Positions 27,702 to 35,882 of a stretch of 64,000 bases of DNA are shown in pieces. The DNA lies in contig NZ_JABXIN010000023.1 in assembly GCF_013373065.1 (NCBI RefSeq), forward strand, positions 1 through 64,000, written 5' to 3'. The notes beneath the pieces were generated by a model. The model saw nothing but the letters and a program-made list of their open reading frames with translations, was not told where the DNA came from and did not search any database. The number at the start of each line of letters is the position of its first letter. Positions within the stretch are counted from its first letter, which is position 1. The stretch is from Algoriphagus sp. (GTDB lineage: Bacteria; Bacteroidota; Bacteroidia; Cytophagales; Cyclobacteriaceae). A program made the translations under genes and the position numbers.

Positions 27702-27890
27702 ATGTTGATCAAATACGCAATCGGAATACTGGGAATTACAGGCTTAATGATCGCCTGGGTTCTAGTCCAATATCTCTGGCGATTGGCCTTTATGGATAAA
27801 AATTCCTCCGAAGACGTGCTTGCCGGTAGAGGAGACTGTGGCAATTGTGGTTGTGGCACGCAATGTCAACTAAAAACGACTAAAAAATAA
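27702..27890 (+). CDS. Small Cys-rich membrane protein in the rnf operon (NqrM-like in layout)
   Basis: 62 residues: one membrane helix (about residues 5-28, IGILGITGLMIAWVLVQYLW), a short linker, and a tail with four cysteines (GRGDCGNCGCGTQCQ). It is too regular and too tightly spaced (10 bases after rnfA, 4 bases before the FNR gene) to be chance. NqrM, a small membrane protein with a Cys-rich tail, is needed to mature the iron centre of the related Na+-NQR; the layout here is similar although the sequence is different. I infer a maturation or iron-delivery role for RnfA/E. No family name is certain. Confidence 0.7.
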   Translation: MLIKYAIGILGITGLMIAWVLVQYLWRLAFMDKNSSEDVLAGRGDCGNCGCGTQCQLKTTKK

Positions 27891-27894
27891 GAAA

Positions 27895-28752
27895 ATGGCA
27901 CATTTATCAGATTATGACACCCGCAGGCAACACACAGCCACCGTGAAATCATCTCGGAGACTTACCCCCGAGGATACTCAAGAAATCCGGGAATTAGTTT
28001 TAGAAGTCAACGACCCTTCATTTCACTGTGAAATCGATCAAAGCTTTGGTGTATTGATTCAAACACACGATGATTTTGGAAATACCCAGCATCACCGCTT
28101 GTACAGTGTTGCTGATTTACCCAAAAAAGTGAAAGGCAAAACTTGGGTTACCCTATTGGTGAAGCGGTGCAATTATGTGGATCCCTTTAGCGGAGAACTT
28201 CAATATGGGATTGCCTCTAATTACTTATGCGACCGAAAAGAAGGAGATCAGATCACGATTACCGGTCCTTTTGGCTTGGCCTTTTCTGTACCCGAGAATC
28301 GCGAAGCTAATCTAATCCTCATTGGGATGGGAACTGGAATCGCACCTTTTAGAGCCTTTATTAAACACATTTATACCAACATTAAGGACTGGAAGGGAAG
28401 AATACGGCTATTCTATGGAGCTAAGACTGGGTTGGAATTGCTCTACCAAAATGAGCTCGATGATGACCTGACCAGTTATTACGATCAAAAGACCTTTCAA
28501 GCCATCCATGCTCTTAGCCCTAGACCTGTTTGGAATGACGTCATGACCTTAAATGAATCCATTGAGGAGCGATCTGAGGAAATCCTCGAAATGCTATCCA
28601 ATCTGAATACCTACATCTATGTCGCAGGCCACGAAAAAGTAAAGGAAGGTTTGGACGAAGTATTCAGCAAAATGATGGGTTCAAAGGAAAAATGGGAAAC
28701 CCGAAAAGCTGAACTTATTGCCGGTAAAAAATGGGCTGAAATTATCTATTAG
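27895..28752 (+). CDS. Plant-type ferredoxin-NAD(P)+ reductase
   Basis: 285 residues with an FAD domain (RLYSVAD, Arg68, the RxYS flavin motif; GIASNYLCD) and an NAD(P) domain (LILIGMGTGIAPFRAF; IYVAGHEKVKEGLDEVF). It ends in an aromatic residue (EIIY), as plant-type FNRs do, where the terminal Tyr stacks on the flavin. No iron-sulfur motif is seen, so it is a soluble flavoprotein that exchanges electrons between ferredoxin or flavodoxin and NAD(P)H. It sits between the Cys-rich protein and rnfB, which is not a usual place, and probably links the shared ferredoxin pool to NADPH. Confidence 0.88.
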   Translation: MAHLSDYDTRRQHTATVKSSRRLTPEDTQEIRELVLEVNDPSFHCEIDQSFGVLIQTHDDFGNTQHHRLYSVADLPKKVKGKTWVTLLVKRCNYVDPFSGELQYGIASNYLCDRKEGDQITITGPFGLAFSVPENREANLILIGMGTGIAPFRAFIKHIYTNIKDWKGRIRLFYGAKTGLELLYQNELDDDLTSYYDQKTFQAIHALSPRPVWNDVMTLNESIEERSEEILEMLSNLNTYIYVAGHEKVKEGLDEVFSKMMGSKEKWETRKAELIAGKKWAEIIY

Positions 28753-28763
28753 GAAAAAAGGAA

Positions 28764-29630
28764 ATGTCAATCGTCATCGCAGTTTTAGCACTTGGTGGAC
28801 TCACCCTCGCACTTGCCCTTCTCTTAGTGGTGGCAAATAAAAAACTTTATGTCTATGAGGATGAGCGGATCAATGTGGTAGAAGATATGCTGCCCCATGC
28901 GAATTGTGGTGCCTGTGGTTTTCCGGGATGTCGTCCTTTTGCCGAGGCATTGGTTGCAGGAAAAGTTCTACCGGGGAAATGTACAGTCAGTTCTCCCGAA
29001 GGCCGAGAAGCGATTGGTGATTTTCTGGGAATTTCTGTGGGGAATGAAGAAAAGAAAGTCGCTCGTTTGGCCTGTGGAGGAGGAACTAATGTAGCCCGAA
29101 ATAAAGCCACTTACGAAGGTCTGGAAAGTTGCCAAGCAGCAGCCTTGGTCAGTGGTGGAGGAAAAGGGTGTTTTTGGGGATGCTTGGGCTTGGGAGACTG
29201 TCAAAAAGTTTGCGATTTCGATGCTATTCATCTAAATGAATATTCCCTTCCTGTAGTAGACCTGGATAAATGTACTGCCTGCGGAGACTGTGTAGAGGTA
29301 TGTCCCAAGGACCTGTTTTCACTACAGCCTATCAGTCATCAACTTTGGGTAAACTGCAAAAACCTAGAAAAAGGAGATGAGATTCTGGAAGACTGTCAGG
29401 TCGCTTGTACAGCTTGCGGTCGCTGTGCCATGGATGCCCCCGGAGACCTTATTGTCATTGAAAATAACCTGCCCGTAATCAATTATTCCCTCGCTCATAA
29501 AACACAAGAGCCTATCCAACGCTGTCCTACTGGGGCTATCGTTTGGCTCGATCCAAAATTAGGCATCGTCAAAGGAAGGGAAAGCAGTAAAATAATCAGA
29601 AAAGGAGACCGTGAGCCAGGTTTTTCCTAA
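28764..29630 (+). CDS. rnfB: Rnf complex subunit B, multi-cluster ferredoxin subunit
   Basis: 288 residues: one N-terminal helix (about residues 3-24), the Fe-S domain HANCGACGFPGC (Cys48/51/56), and then several further motifs, including CFWGCLGLGDCQKVC, CTACGDCVEVCP and CTACGRC, plus late cysteines (IQRCPTGAIVW). This is the long form of RnfB. It receives or donates electrons from soluble ferredoxin at the cytoplasmic face. Its position at the end of the operon, after the FNR gene rather than next to rnfC or rnfA, is unusual. Confidence 0.93.
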   Translation: MSIVIAVLALGGLTLALALLLVVANKKLYVYEDERINVVEDMLPHANCGACGFPGCRPFAEALVAGKVLPGKCTVSSPEGREAIGDFLGISVGNEEKKVARLACGGGTNVARNKATYEGLESCQAAALVSGGGKGCFWGCLGLGDCQKVCDFDAIHLNEYSLPVVDLDKCTACGDCVEVCPKDLFSLQPISHQLWVNCKNLEKGDEILEDCQVACTACGRCAMDAPGDLIVIENNLPVINYSLAHKTQEPIQRCPTGAIVWLDPKLGIVKGRESSKIIRKGDREPGFS

Positions 29631-29744
29631 TCCTGCTCAAAAACGATTTTTATTTTCACTATTGATATTCAAGGGTTTAAAAGACCTAGTCTTGGCTATT
29701 AAACCTGACTTTTATCTAGCCATTAACTGATTTCGGTCAATAAA

Positions 29745-29777
29745 ATCCAGGGTAATTTTTTTTTACTTACTCTGGAT
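29745..29777. promoter_or_regulatory. 11-bp inverted repeat upstream of korA
   Basis: Arms ATCCAGGGTAA (29745-29755) and TTACTCTGGAT (29767-29777) pair at 10 of 11 positions around a T-rich 11-base loop. It ends 13 bases before the ATG of korA, in the 160-base gap after rnfB, the only real gap in the plus-strand cluster. It could be an operator, an attenuator or the terminator of the nifJ-rnf transcript. Confidence 0.4.
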
Positions 29778-29790
29778 AAAACTATTGGCC

Positions 29791-31683
29791 ATGATCAGTA
29801 ATCCAGCAAGTCAGCCTTCCGAAACAAATCGATTTGAAAGGACCAAAATCAAAGAAGCCGTAATTGAAATTGTCAGTGACTCAGGTGAGGGCGCACAAAA
29901 ATGCGGTCAGAGCTTGGGCGCCATTTCTGCCAAGATGGGGAATGGTGTATGGACAGTGGAAATTATTCCGGCAGAAATCCAACCTCCCGCACGATCCAAG
30001 GCAGGAGCCTCGGGAATCCGTGTCAGAATGGGTAGCAACAAAATCACCAACATGGGCGACCATGCCGATTTGGTAGTAGCGCTCAATGAACAAGTGCTCT
30101 ATGGGCGGATTGACCAGAATGCCTATAAACCAGGCACCTATCTCCTAATTGAAAACAAATGGGCAACTCATACCGAAGAAACCGCCATTGCTTACAAGGA
30201 ATCTATTGAGCATTTCACGGAGTTAGGCTATCACATTTTTGAAATTCCCATGGAAAAGGAATGCCTAAAGCACGTGAGCGATGCCAAAAAAGGGAAGAAT
30301 ATGTGGGTGCTTGGCCTTCTCTGTAATCTTTACGATCGGGATTTGGAAATTGCAGCGAATCAGGTCAAATATATTTTCAGAAAAAAGGATGAAAAGATCA
30401 TCCAAAGCAACCTTGATTTACTTTATGCTGGGTATGAATATGCCAATGAAAACTTCCCCATGCATTTTACCATCCCGAGTAAATTAAGTGAGGAAGATTA
30501 TGTGGTAATGAATGGGAACGAAGCGATCAGCCTGGGAGTCATGGCAGCAGGCATTGAAGTATGCTCCATGTATCCAATTACACCCGCCACTTCGGCTACG
30601 CACGCGATGGCTGAAACCATTGAATCCGCAGGAGGAATCATCCATCAAGCAGAGGATGAAATTGCTGCGATTGGTTTTGCTGTCGGGTCATCCTATGCAG
30701 GAAAAACGGCTGTAACCATTACATCCGGCCCGGGTATTGCCCTCAAAACAGAATTTATAGGCTTAGCTGTTATGGCAGAAATTCCTCTTGTGATCATTGA
30801 TGTGCAGCGAGGAGGACCTTCTACCGGATTACCAACTAAAGTGGAGCAGGGGGATTTATTAGCAGTGCTATATGGTGCTCCCGGCGATTCCCCAAAAGTA
30901 ATTATTGCACCCTCTACGATCGAAGAGTGTTTTCATTTTGTCATCCTTGCCAGGAAACTGGCCGAATCCTTCCGAACCCCTGTTTTTGTATTAACCGATG
31001 CGAATTTAGCGACAGGAGTCCAGCCTTTCCCGCGTCCGAAAATTAAACCCGAATGGTTTGCAGGGCCTATTGATCAAAGCCCGTGGAAAGATGGCGTCAA
31101 GGTGTATGATTGGGACAAAAACACCGGAATTAGCAAAAGACCCATCCCTGGACAAAAAGGAGGGATGTACACCTTAACAGGACTTGCTCATGATGAAGAC
31201 AGTCATGTAGCCTATGATCCGGCGATCAATCAACGCGCTGTGGAAAGTAGAAGTCGCAAGTTGGCGGCCTTGCGGGAGACACTTAAGCCCCCAACAATTC
31301 ATGGTGAAGAAGAAGGGGATTTGTTATTGGTAGGATGGGGCTCTACCCGAGGTGCGATTGAAGAAGCTGCTGAACGTGCCAGAGAAAAAGGCGCCAAAGT
31401 CAGCAGTATCCATCTCCGCTTTTTGAGTCCGATGGAGCCAGGTCTGAAGGATATCTTCAGCAAATTTAAGAAAGTGATGACCGTAGAAATCAACTACAGC
31501 GATACGGTTGGAAATCCTTTGATCACGGAGGAAAACAGGCGGTATTCCCAATTGGCCTGGTATCTGAGAGCGCAGACGCTTACTGACATTGATTGCTTAA
31601 GCAATGTTTACGGACAACCCATGAGCCCGATTCAGATTTTACAAAGGCTCGAGAAAGAACTCAACTTAACCTTAATCGATTAG
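29791..31683 (+). CDS. korA: 2-oxoacid:ferredoxin oxidoreductase alpha subunit (gamma-alpha fusion)
   Basis: About 630 residues. The N-terminal 190 residues are the gamma domain (SGEGAQKCGQSLGAISAKMG). The alpha domain follows, with MYPITPATSATHAMAE (substrate-loop region), TSGPGIALKTE and RGGPSTGLPTKVEQGDLL, all typical of KorA (2-oxoglutarate:ferredoxin oxidoreductase). With KorB it interconverts 2-oxoglutarate + CoA and succinyl-CoA + CO2 using ferredoxin. An in-frame TTG at 29785 is possible, but the ATG at 29791 is more likely. The substrate preference is inferred from family resemblance; other 2-oxoacids are possible. korB starts three bases after the stop. Confidence 0.92.
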   Translation: MISNPASQPSETNRFERTKIKEAVIEIVSDSGEGAQKCGQSLGAISAKMGNGVWTVEIIPAEIQPPARSKAGASGIRVRMGSNKITNMGDHADLVVALNEQVLYGRIDQNAYKPGTYLLIENKWATHTEETAIAYKESIEHFTELGYHIFEIPMEKECLKHVSDAKKGKNMWVLGLLCNLYDRDLEIAANQVKYIFRKKDEKIIQSNLDLLYAGYEYANENFPMHFTIPSKLSEEDYVVMNGNEAISLGVMAAGIEVCSMYPITPATSATHAMAETIESAGGIIHQAEDEIAAIGFAVGSSYAGKTAVTITSGPGIALKTEFIGLAVMAEIPLVIIDVQRGGPSTGLPTKVEQGDLLAVLYGAPGDSPKVIIAPSTIEECFHFVILARKLAESFRTPVFVLTDANLATGVQPFPRPKIKPEWFAGPIDQSPWKDGVKVYDWDKNTGISKRPIPGQKGGMYTLTGLAHDEDSHVAYDPAINQRAVESRSRKLAALRETLKPPTIHGEEEGDLLLVGWGSTRGAIEEAAERAREKGAKVSSIHLRFLSPMEPGLKDIFSKFKKVMTVEINYSDTVGNPLITEENRRYSQLAWYLRAQTLTDIDCLSNVYGQPMSPIQILQRLEKELNLTLID

Positions 31684-31686
31684 ACC

Positions 31687-32649
31687 ATGATCTCTTTTCA
31701 ACCAGATTTTTGTGAAATCGCACTTCCGGAAGAAGGGCATTACAGCATTGAAGATTATGGAAGCAGTAAAGCGCGATGGTGCTCGGGCTGCGGCGCTCAT
31801 ACCATATTGCATTCGGTACAAAAGCTTTGTGAAGATGAGCAGCTTCCTCCAGAAAAAACCGTATTTGTTTCGGGAATTGGTTGTAGTAGCCGTTTTCCAC
31901 ACTATATGAAGACTTATGGTTTTCATGGCTTGCATGGTAGAGCTTTGCCCGTTGCAAGTGGGGTAAAATTTCGAAGACCTGATTTGAATGTTTTTGTCAT
32001 CACAGGAGATGGGGACTGCTGTTCCATCGGAGCTGGTCACTGGGTGCATGGCATACGCTACAATATGAAAATGGTGGTTTTGCTATTTGACAACTCCATC
32101 TACGGATTGACTAAAAAACAAACATCACCAACCAGTCCTTTGGGAACCCACTCGAACACCCATCCTAGAGGTTCGGTCATTCCTCCCATCAATCCTATCC
32201 AGTCCACCTTGGGCTTCCCGAATGTCTCCTTTGTGGCCCAAACAGTTGATTGGAAACCTGCCCACTTAAATGCAACTCTGAAAAAGGCTTTTGATCATCC
32301 TGGGTTGGCTTTTGTACGCATTGTGCAACGCTGTCCGATTTGGATGCGGGATACCTACGAACCCACAGTAAAAGACCCCAATGCCCTCACCTTGTTGGAT
32401 CATGAGGATGGTATTTTGTTGGATGAAAAAGCCAAAAGTACCTTCCGCCACATCCAAGAGCATGATCCTAGCAACTTAATCAAAGCTCGGGAAGTAGCGG
32501 AATTGGTGAAAGAAACGACTCCAATTGGATTGTTTTATCAGAATAAAAACGCCATCCGATACGATGAATATGGAGCCCATAATCTCGGAATTTCCGTTGA
32601 AGAGCGAATGGGGGCAATCAATACACTCATGGATCGATACGCCATTTAA
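31687..32649 (+). CDS. korB: 2-oxoacid:ferredoxin oxidoreductase beta subunit
   Basis: 320 residues with the beta-subunit hallmarks: CSGCGAH (Cys32, Cys35) for the single [4Fe-4S] cluster, GCSSRFPHYMKTYGFHGLHG, and the TPP/Mg site GDGDCCSIGAGH (Gly107-Asp108-Gly109). FDNSIYGLTKKQTSPTSP is also typical of KorB. It carries only one cluster and no ferredoxin domain, so the electrons need a separate carrier; the next gene, with its ferredoxin tail, is a natural candidate. It forms the catalytic complex with KorA. Confidence 0.93.
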   Translation: MISFQPDFCEIALPEEGHYSIEDYGSSKARWCSGCGAHTILHSVQKLCEDEQLPPEKTVFVSGIGCSSRFPHYMKTYGFHGLHGRALPVASGVKFRRPDLNVFVITGDGDCCSIGAGHWVHGIRYNMKMVVLLFDNSIYGLTKKQTSPTSPLGTHSNTHPRGSVIPPINPIQSTLGFPNVSFVAQTVDWKPAHLNATLKKAFDHPGLAFVRIVQRCPIWMRDTYEPTVKDPNALTLLDHEDGILLDEKAKSTFRHIQEHDPSNLIKAREVAELVKETTPIGLFYQNKNAIRYDEYGAHNLGISVEERMGAINTLMDRYAI

Positions 32650-32659
32650 TAGAAGGGTT

Positions 32660-34813
32660 ATGAACGAACAAATCACAAATAAGGAAATCCAGGATCATCT
32701 ACCCTTCGTTTGGGAAAAAAGAAATCCTGCTCCTGAAGCAGAAATGCAGGCATTTTGGAAAAAATTACGCCATTTCTATCGAACAGGTGTATTACCGGAG
32801 GACTTTGAAAAAAGACCGGTGAGCGCAGCTTTGTATGATTTATTGGAGGAAAATGCGACATCAGACTACCCATTCACGCTAAAAGAAAAAAATGGGAAAA
32901 GCCGTTCCATTGAGTGGAGCCCTAGTACCCCATTTCAATTCTTAGATGATGCGGTTTCCAACCACCATCAAGGCAATCGTCGAGCCTTTACCTCCCGATT
33001 GACCGAATTAATTGCGGGCCTGAACGAGCTTTTGCAAATCGAGGATACACAATCCGAAGAGGAATCCCTGAAAAACACTTTTGACTTTGCCGATGAGCTC
33101 ATTGCCTTTGACAAAATGGTCAACCTTTTACCACGTGGTCCAAAAACCGACCTTTCCGAAAAACGACTCCTTCGACTTACGGAGGTGATTTCTACGCTTC
33201 AAAAAGGCTTAAATCATTACAAGGAAAATGAAGGCATCGTGATTTTGGAACCTCAATGGAAAGAATGGATTTCCAATGAAAACCTACTCCGGAATTCTCA
33301 GGTAATTGAATCAAAAGGAGACCTGTTTGAAGAAGGCCTGTCCATTTTTAGTCAGGAAGTAAACACCTTTGTGGATTTGATCAAGGCGTTTCGAATCGCA
33401 TCGCTTGAGATTTCGGATGAATTCAAAGAAGAAATTCATGATGAATATTTTGAGCATTTTACCTGGTATCGATTGTCCAAAGAAGAACTACTCTTATTCC
33501 ACCCTATCCTGCTGATTGTAGACAAGGGATACCTATTCGAACATTTAGCTTCCTTTTCGAGGCTTTTATCCTCCAATAGGCCCATTAAGGTGATGGTTTT
33601 GAACCAAGAACTCATCACTGCTCCCGATAAGCAACTCACTTGGGAAGATGCCTCCCGGCAATACAAGCAGGAAATTGCTTCCTTGGCTATCGCTCATCGT
33701 AATGTCTCGGTATTTCAAAGTAGCCTAGATGACCCTAATTTTATTCAGGATGGAATCCAAAAATTCCTGAAGTCTACCTCACCTAGCATTTGCTATTTAT
33801 CCATCCCTGAATCAAAAAAACTAGATGGAAAAGATCCAATGCTCGTAATGAAGGCAGAAAATGCAGGCCGATATTTCCCTAAAATCAGCTTTGATCCAAC
33901 GGTAAAGGATTCTGATGGGAAAAAATTCGATCTCTCTCAAAATATCCAAGCAAGCAAATCTTGGCCAATATATAGCCTTCTCGCAAAAGGAAGTGATGGG
34001 ACTGAAGAAGAATGGGAAATGGAATTCACCTATGCAGACTACAAGGCCATTTTTCCGGAAAAAGCCCAAGAATTGATGCTCGTGCCTGCTCAATTTGAAA
34101 CCGATCATTTAGTGCCTTTGAGCAACTACTTACAACTCGAAGAAGCTGATTTGTACGGTAAAATCCCTTTTATCTGGTTAAAGGATGAACAGGGTCAATT
34201 ACACCGCGGGGCCATTCCTAATGTGTGGGTGGTTTCCTGTCAGGAACGTCTGGATTTTTGGAACCAATTAAGAGAATTGGCTGGAATAGTTGGTGGTTCT
34301 GGAGATGGAAAAACCGCTACGGGCGATGGATCAATCGCAGGAGAGGAGGCTAGTCCTTCACCTGAAATTAACCGTGAGCAATTATTGAAAGACCTCCAGG
34401 AGGAAGCGATTTCAGTAGCCGCTCAACGTCTTATTTCTGTCTTATTAGATGATGAAGAATTCCACTTTGATGAGGCAGCTTTGACCGAGGAAACTCCCTT
34501 AAAAACCGAAGCCTCCGGAGAACAAGAAGAGGTTACCACTCAAGAAGAAGTCAGTCCAAATCAAGTCGCCGGTCCTTGGGTGGAAACAGAGAATTGTACC
34601 TCCTGCAATGAGTGCGTGGATAAATACCCCAAGTTGTTCAAGTACAACAAGGATAAACAAGCCTATATAGATGATCCTTCAAAAGGAACTTTTGAAGAAT
34701 TGGTCAAAGCGGCAGAAAAATGCCCCGCAGCTTGCATTCATCCTGGAATGCCTTTAAATCCCAAAGAACCAAACTTGGACAAGTTGATTAAACGAGCTGA
34801 AAAATTTAACTAA
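32660..34813 (+). CDS. PFOR-derived pseudoenzyme with C-terminal ferredoxin
   Basis: 717 residues from the ATG at 32660; the frame is open earlier, but those codons overlap korB. The protein is collinear with residues about 735-1635 of the long PFOR in this window: FWKKLRHFYRTG matches FWEQTGNFYAQG, SNRPIKVMVL matches SGKPIKVIVV, and SCQERLDFW matches SCEERRDFW. Every catalytic feature is lost. Both internal [4Fe-4S] motifs and the CxxC are absent, GGDGAMYD has become IVDKGYLF (Asp288), and NTGGQ has become a DKQ-type loop. Only the C-terminal ferredoxin survives (Cys646/649/652 and Cys688). The likely role is electron carrier, scaffold or partner subunit for PFOR or KorAB. Confidence 0.85.
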   Translation: MNEQITNKEIQDHLPFVWEKRNPAPEAEMQAFWKKLRHFYRTGVLPEDFEKRPVSAALYDLLEENATSDYPFTLKEKNGKSRSIEWSPSTPFQFLDDAVSNHHQGNRRAFTSRLTELIAGLNELLQIEDTQSEEESLKNTFDFADELIAFDKMVNLLPRGPKTDLSEKRLLRLTEVISTLQKGLNHYKENEGIVILEPQWKEWISNENLLRNSQVIESKGDLFEEGLSIFSQEVNTFVDLIKAFRIASLEISDEFKEEIHDEYFEHFTWYRLSKEELLLFHPILLIVDKGYLFEHLASFSRLLSSNRPIKVMVLNQELITAPDKQLTWEDASRQYKQEIASLAIAHRNVSVFQSSLDDPNFIQDGIQKFLKSTSPSICYLSIPESKKLDGKDPMLVMKAENAGRYFPKISFDPTVKDSDGKKFDLSQNIQASKSWPIYSLLAKGSDGTEEEWEMEFTYADYKAIFPEKAQELMLVPAQFETDHLVPLSNYLQLEEADLYGKIPFIWLKDEQGQLHRGAIPNVWVVSCQERLDFWNQLRELAGIVGGSGDGKTATGDGSIAGEEASPSPEINREQLLKDLQEEAISVAAQRLISVLLDDEEFHFDEAALTEETPLKTEASGEQEEVTTQEEVSPNQVAGPWVETENCTSCNECVDKYPKLFKYNKDKQAYIDDPSKGTFEELVKAAEKCPAACIHPGMPLNPKEPNLDKLIKRAEKFN

Positions 34814-34907
34814 ATGGAAGTTTGAAAATCCTGAAATTAAATTTTCCGGAAAACAGGGGAATATTCTTAGTATTTGTCGACTTAATTCGAAAACCAAAAA
34901 TCCAGCA

Positions 34908-35801
34908 TCATTCAAAATCCAGATACCATTTAAAAAACTTTTCCTGAATTTTAATCTTCTCCTTGCGAACGTAATCAAGGTACGCATTTGCCACAGGAGA
35001 GAGCTTTTTATCCTTTAGCCAAATTAGTCTCCAGTCCGTTTTAAGGGGAAGGTCGCGCTTTCGAATAATCTTTAAGGAGCCTTCAATCAATTCACTTTTA
35101 ATGCCTATCAGTGGTAAGATAGAATGACCTATTCCTGCTATCACAGCTTGCTTTACAGCCTCATTGGAAGTCAATTCAATTTGTTTCCGCTTGCTTCCTT
35201 TCTTATCAAAATATTGCTCCATCACCCGGCGAGTTGCCGAACCCTCTTCCCGATAAATGAGCGTTTTATTCTTGGAATGATTTTCCGGGTTTCCTACCAT
35301 GTACAATTTATTCTCTATTAAAAAAACCTCCTCTACCTCCACTTCTTCCGGAAGAACTGATACCACCGCAAAATCGAGTTCATTATTCTTAAGACTTTCT
35401 ACCACTTTGGATTTGTTTGTGACATCAAGCGACAAGTCGATTCCCTTGTGTGCGTCAAGAAATCCAGTTAAGAAATACGGTATTACATACTTCCCCGTCG
35501 AAGCAACCGAAATCCGGAGTCGGCCAGTATAGATTCCCTCATATTCCTTGGTTTTATATTTTAAAGCTTCTAGCTCATCAAAGATCCGTTTGGCAATTTC
35601 GGCTACTTCATAACCGAATTCAGTTACATAGAGCTGCCTTCCAACAATTTCGGTAAGTGGAAATTTAAACTGATTTTGAAAGTTTTTTAACTGTATGGAT
35701 ACTGCCGGCTGAGTCATAAACAGCTCTTCAGATGCTTTGGTAATGCTCTCTGTTTCAATCACTTTTAGAAAGACCCGCAATTGGTTGATAGTGTAATTCA
35801 T
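34908..35801 (-). CDS. LysR-type regulator, CbbR-like
   Basis: 297 residues: N-terminal winged helix-turn-helix (residues about 4-62, INQLRVFLKVIETESITKAS, QPAVSIQLKNF) and a C-terminal co-inducer domain (RLRISVASTGKYVIPYFL, DFAVVSVLPE, IYREEGSATRRVMEQ), a layout like CbbR and CysB. It is divergent from dabB with an 81-base gap, so it very likely controls dabBA and perhaps the korAB side too. CbbR proteins often sense metabolites of carbon fixation. A near-palindrome sits at its own start codon, which suggests autoregulation. Confidence 0.85.
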   Translation of the reverse strand: MNYTINQLRVFLKVIETESITKASEELFMTQPAVSIQLKNFQNQFKFPLTEIVGRQLYVTEFGYEVAEIAKRIFDELEALKYKTKEYEGIYTGRLRISVASTGKYVIPYFLTGFLDAHKGIDLSLDVTNKSKVVESLKNNELDFAVVSVLPEEVEVEEVFLIENKLYMVGNPENHSKNKTLIYREEGSATRRVMEQYFDKKGSKRKQIELTSNEAVKQAVIAGIGHSILPLIGIKSELIEGSLKIIRKRDLPLKTDWRLIWLKDKKLSPVANAYLDYVRKEKIKIQEKFFKWYLDFE

Positions 35802-35847
35802 ATATTTTGTTTATGCTTTACATTATAAATATAAATAAAAATATATG
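35799..35847. promoter_or_regulatory. Near-palindromic site between the LysR gene and dabB
   Basis: CATATATTTTGTTTAT (35799-35814) faces ATAAATAAAAATATATG (35831-35847). They pair over 15 positions with a one-base bulge and a 16-base centre. The left arm includes the LysR start codon. Location and symmetry fit a LysR-type operator. The region is strongly AT-rich, so part of the symmetry may be chance. Confidence 0.45.
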
Positions 35848-35882
35848 ACATTCTCCTGGTAGTTTTGCACAAAACTCTGAGT

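Noticed and set aside
32525..32659. N-terminal extension of the pseudoenzyme frame into korB
   Set aside because: It overlaps korB coding sequence, and the ATG at 32660 follows the korB stop with a plausible spacing.
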